DNA of 64,000 bases from Mangrovimicrobium sp033283325. GTDB taxonomy: Bacteria > Pseudomonadota > Gammaproteobacteria > Pseudomonadales > Halieaceae. Below the pieces are notes generated by a model that was not told the origin of the DNA, searched no databases, and worked only from the letters and a program-made list of their open reading frames with translations. The stretch spans positions 186,001-250,000 of the forward strand of contig JAWMQO010000004.1 in NCBI GenBank assembly GCA_033283325.1. The letters run 5' to 3'. This document shows, one piece after another, positions 61,134-64,000 of this stretch. A program made the translations under genes and the position numbers. Every line of letters begins with the position of its first letter. Position 1 is the first letter of the stretch.

Positions 61134-63542
61134 TCAGTGTCCCAGTTCATCGGACACCGCACCGCTTCCTGAGCTGCGCGAGGCCCCATCGACCTGGGGC
61201 ATGGTCCCCGCGAGGTCTTCGCCAGCGCCCTCTGCCATGCGGAAGCAGCGGTCAGTCAATTCACGTACCCGGGTGACATCGAATTCGCTGTCGTCCTTGT
61301 AGGAAGCGATCAGTTCCGGCAGGGCTGCAACCACATCCTGCAGCAGGCCGCCCAGCTTGTCGCTCACCGCGAGGTCACCATCGAGTACGCGGTCCAGCAT
61401 GTCCTGTGCCGCCCAGCCGAGTTCACCGAGAATATTGGCGCCAACGGCGCGACCATTTCCCTTGAAGGTGTGAAAGTGGCGGCGGATTTCGCGGAGCATT
61501 TCGCTGTCTTTGGTGTCTGCCATCCACAGCGGCGTCAGACGGGCGATCTCGGCGACGATTTCCTCTGATTCCTCAAAGAACACCTCGCGGAATTCAACCG
61601 GTACCTCGCCGTCTTCGACATAGCTGCGGGCTTCCGACCAGTTGCCCTGGGCGACGTCCGCACCACTGGAGAGACTGGCTGCGCGCTCCTCGAGGTCAGT
61701 GACACGCTGCTCGGCAATGACGAGCATGTGGGAAGTGTCCTCCAGCGGATCGCTGATCGAGCGCTGCAGGTGCAGCTCCAACTGCGCGAAAGCCTCCGCG
61801 AAGCAGCGGAAGGCATCGTCCTCGCGCACCTCGCCAGCCTTGCTGGCTGCCGACAGCCAGCTGTGCAGGCGGTCGATAATCTGGCTTTCCCGGTCCATGC
61901 CGGCGAAGCTCAGGGCGCCGGCAATTTCCGCCAGCAAGCCCAGTGAAAGATCGATGGCCTTGCGGTCGGCGATGGTTTCCTGCTCGTTGAGGAAATCCTT
62001 CGCCAGTTCGAACAGCAGGTCCAGGTCCGGGTCGCCGGCATCCGCATCTCGCACCGCCTTGCGCAGGGCTTCGTGCCCCTGGTCGGACTTGTTGAGATAG
62101 CGATTGAGAGCGACCGTCAGGCGCAGGGTGGACTCGGTATCGTTGGGCTTGCGCGCGAGGGCGCTGGCCAGCGACTTGCGACGCAGGATCTGGTGCATGT
62201 AGTTCTCGACCAGGCCCATGTGGTTGAAGGTGGCGCTGACCACACTTTCACGCAGTTCGAATTCCCGGCTCGAGAACGAACTGGACAAGCCGTGTTCGAG
62301 TTTGTGCTCGATATCCAGCTTGACGTCGACGATGCCGCGGATGATGTCGTTGATCGCCTGTGACTGCTGCTCGGGCGACTCCTTGTAGCCTCCCGTGAAT
62401 ACGCGCTCCAGGCGATTCTGCACGGTGTTCAGGGAATCCGCGTGGGCGAACTGGCCCGCCGCCTCGAGGCGGAAAGTCGCAGCCTCGATGCCGTCCAGCA
62501 CGCGACGGTTGATTTCTGCTCCGCCGGAGCGTGCGATTTCCTTGAGGTCCTGGGAATTCAGGGTTTCCACTACACCATTCAACTGTTCCAGCGCCGCACT
62601 CAGTGCGGTGACCAGCGCGTCGGTGTGGATCAGGCCGCGATTGGCCTCCTCCAGGGTATTCTCCCCGATGCCGAAGGCCTCGCGGATACGCGCAATGTGC
62701 AGGGGCCGGGCCTTGCAGCTGGCGATGTAGTAGAGCATCTGCTGTTGCAGGGCTTCGTAGTCCACGGAGGGATCGACCTGGGCCCCGTTTTCCCGCGCAT
62801 ACTTGATCAGGAAGGCACCTGCCTTGAATATCTGGGCAATACATTCGTCCGGCACGATAAGGCCGCCGGCCACCCCTTCGCAGATACCGATCAGGGTCAT
62901 CCAGTAACGCTCGGGCAGCGTACCGGCAGAAAGATTCTGCATGCGCCGGGCCACTCGGGCGACGGTCTTCATGCTTTCGCCGACTTTTTTGCGGCGCAGC
63001 GCCAGCTTGACCATTTCCAGGTAGAGCGCCAGCATCACGTTGGCGCGGCTGCGCATCTCTTCGTCGTCAGCCGGGGAAGCGCCCTGGGTAATGCCCGAAC
63101 CCTCGGGGATATCGACGGTGAAAAAGTACGCTCTCGGACGGGGACGTTCGCCAACCCAGCGGCGCAGGTCATTGACGTGCTGTTCCAGCCCCTGGCCGGT
63201 GTCTGCGCGGGCGTTCTGGGCATGGGCGAAATAGGCCGGAAGCACCTTCAGGGCCTGCATCAACCCACCCATGGCGAGTTTCTGGCGCTCCCCCTGAACC
63301 ATGTCCTTGTAAAGGCAGTTCAGGCTTCGCTCCATTTCCAGGGTCAACATTTCGCCCTTGCGCATGCCCAGGGCCCTCAGGGTCGAGGTAATCTGGTGAA
63401 CCGCCCACATGCACTGCAACAGGGGGCGCTTTTCCCCCGGATTGTTGCTGAACTCCACCAGGGACGCCTCGGCATTCTCCGCCTGCTTGTTCATCAGGCC
63501 GACAACCCACTTGAGCGCTACGATGTCAGTTTTGCTCGCCAC
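61134..63542 (-). CDS. Hpt-containing N-terminal part of a split ChpA-like protein
   Basis: An 802-residue, mostly helical cytoplasmic protein. It resembles the N-terminal part of ChpA/PilL proteins, with degenerate Hpt-like helical repeats and one clear phosphotransfer site, H691 (HFHTFKGNGRAVG). There is no ATPase domain. The stop is followed after 41 bases by a well-formed ribosome site and the kinase gene. The MCP-like gene is immediately upstream. Confidence 0.8.
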   Translation of the reverse strand: MASKTDIVALKWVVGLMNKQAENAEASLVEFSNNPGEKRPLLQCMWAVHQITSTLRALGMRKGEMLTLEMERSLNCLYKDMVQGERQKLAMGGLMQALKVLPAYFAHAQNARADTGQGLEQHVNDLRRWVGERPRPRAYFFTVDIPEGSGITQGASPADDEEMRSRANVMLALYLEMVKLALRRKKVGESMKTVARVARRMQNLSAGTLPERYWMTLIGICEGVAGGLIVPDECIAQIFKAGAFLIKYARENGAQVDPSVDYEALQQQMLYYIASCKARPLHIARIREAFGIGENTLEEANRGLIHTDALVTALSAALEQLNGVVETLNSQDLKEIARSGGAEINRRVLDGIEAATFRLEAAGQFAHADSLNTVQNRLERVFTGGYKESPEQQSQAINDIIRGIVDVKLDIEHKLEHGLSSSFSSREFELRESVVSATFNHMGLVENYMHQILRRKSLASALARKPNDTESTLRLTVALNRYLNKSDQGHEALRKAVRDADAGDPDLDLLFELAKDFLNEQETIADRKAIDLSLGLLAEIAGALSFAGMDRESQIIDRLHSWLSAASKAGEVREDDAFRCFAEAFAQLELHLQRSISDPLEDTSHMLVIAEQRVTDLEERAASLSSGADVAQGNWSEARSYVEDGEVPVEFREVFFEESEEIVAEIARLTPLWMADTKDSEMLREIRRHFHTFKGNGRAVGANILGELGWAAQDMLDRVLDGDLAVSDKLGGLLQDVVAALPELIASYKDDSEFDVTRVRELTDRCFRMAEGAGEDLAGTMPQVDGASRSSGSGAVSDELGH

Positions 63543-63609
63543 TGCGAATCCTCCGCTTGCAAATCAATTGGGACCGGCTGCGTGGCGCCGACTCCCCTTG
63601 CTCGGTTTA

Positions 63610-64000
63610 TTATGAAATTGCCCGTTTTTGCTCTTCACTCACCGGGTCGGACACCTCTTCCTCCCGGTAAACCCTGGCCACGGAACGGAAACTGTCCAGG
63701 TCTTCTACCTCACCGCCGCTTGCGCCGGAGTCGTAGAGCGAGTCCCCGCCCACCCGGAATTCCCCGAGTCCCCGCGCGGCCTCTCGGATGGAGGCTTGCA
63801 GCGATGCGACACCTTTCTGGGCCGAGTCGTGGAGTTCGCTGATTTCGATGTTGCGATCACGTATCTGCGCCATCGAGTTGCTCATCATCAGCGCATTGGC
63901 GGCGGACTGGCCGGCGGACTGGTCGACCGCGGAGATGATCTCGCTGATCGCGGTGGAACCCGCGTTGATTTCCTCCAGCGAGGAATCGAGTCGTTCGATA
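63610..64000 (-). CDS. Methyl-accepting chemotaxis protein, PilJ-like (5' part outside window)
   Basis: Only the last 130 or so residues are in the window; the gene runs off the end. It begins in the C-terminal signalling region (LEEINAGSTAISEIISAVDQSAGQ), whose heptad pattern is that of MCP tails, and ends in a polar tail. Its place before a ChpA-like kinase suggests PilJ. Confidence 0.7.
   Translation of the reverse strand, partial: IERLDSSLEEINAGSTAISEIISAVDQSAGQSAANALMMSNSMAQIRDRNIEISELHDSAQKGVASLQASIREAARGLGEFRVGGDSLYDSGASGGEVEDLDSFRSVARVYREEEVSDPVSEEQKRAIS

Noticed and set aside
59401..61302. Long plus-strand open frame opposite the hybrid CheA gene
   Set aside because: It mirrors the Glu/Ala codon bias of the acidic region on the other strand. 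Its product is Phe/Arg/His-rich and has no domain.

Overview
The window reads as chromosome of a GC-rich, aerobic, probably marine gammaproteobacterium. The mix of two cytochrome P450s, two TonB-dependent receptors, a split ChpA-type chemosensory kinase, guaB-guaA, xseA, prfB-lysS and rimO-rsmE resembles the Halieaceae/Cellvibrionales side of the class. That placement is an inference from gene content, since no rRNA or other phylogenetic marker is present.

Layout. 0-11 kb: a phosphoribosyltransferase, an ATP/ADP-translocase-like carrier with a cadherin-like tail, a secreted phosphatase fused to a kinase-like domain, a UbiA prenyltransferase, a P450, and a DUF2845 protein. 8.9-13.5 kb: an iron-uptake unit in which a PepSY membrane protein with DUF3649 and DUF3325 partners is divergent from a TonB-dependent receptor across one Fur-box promoter. 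13.7-28.5 kb: a second P450, a TonB receptor followed by a PhoD phosphatase and a GH3 glycosidase, then outer-membrane barrels, two small lipoproteins and a DUF3604 protein. 29-30.6 kb: an accessory scar. A decayed foreign copy of the guaA 3' end and an AT-rich, Bacteroidota-like DUF6090 gene sit against the 3' end of the intact guaA.

30.6-51.8 kb is mostly housekeeping: guaBA, xseA, a Crp-type regulator divergent from a nucleotide cyclase/response regulator/histidine kinase operon, prfB (with programmed frameshift)-lysS, a rhodanese, rimO, rsmE, msrA, a vWA protein with a Pam18-like J protein, htpX and a Deg protease. Three copies of a folded repeat lie between these genes at 33.9, 43.0 and 44.7 kb. 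Their 58-nt core is nearly invariant, and it is flanked by inverted arms of 28-29 nt. The outer arm sequence differs at each locus but is self-complementary there. This is the most unusual structure in the window.

51.8-64 kb: a GGDEF-EAL protein, three small proteins of unknown family, and the minus-strand Pil-Chp-like operon (MCP/PilJ-like, Hpt protein, hybrid CheA, CheW). The ChpA-like kinase is divided into two separately initiated genes, and the downstream one carries a very long acidic segment. No tRNA, rRNA, CRISPR array, transposase or integrase was recognised.
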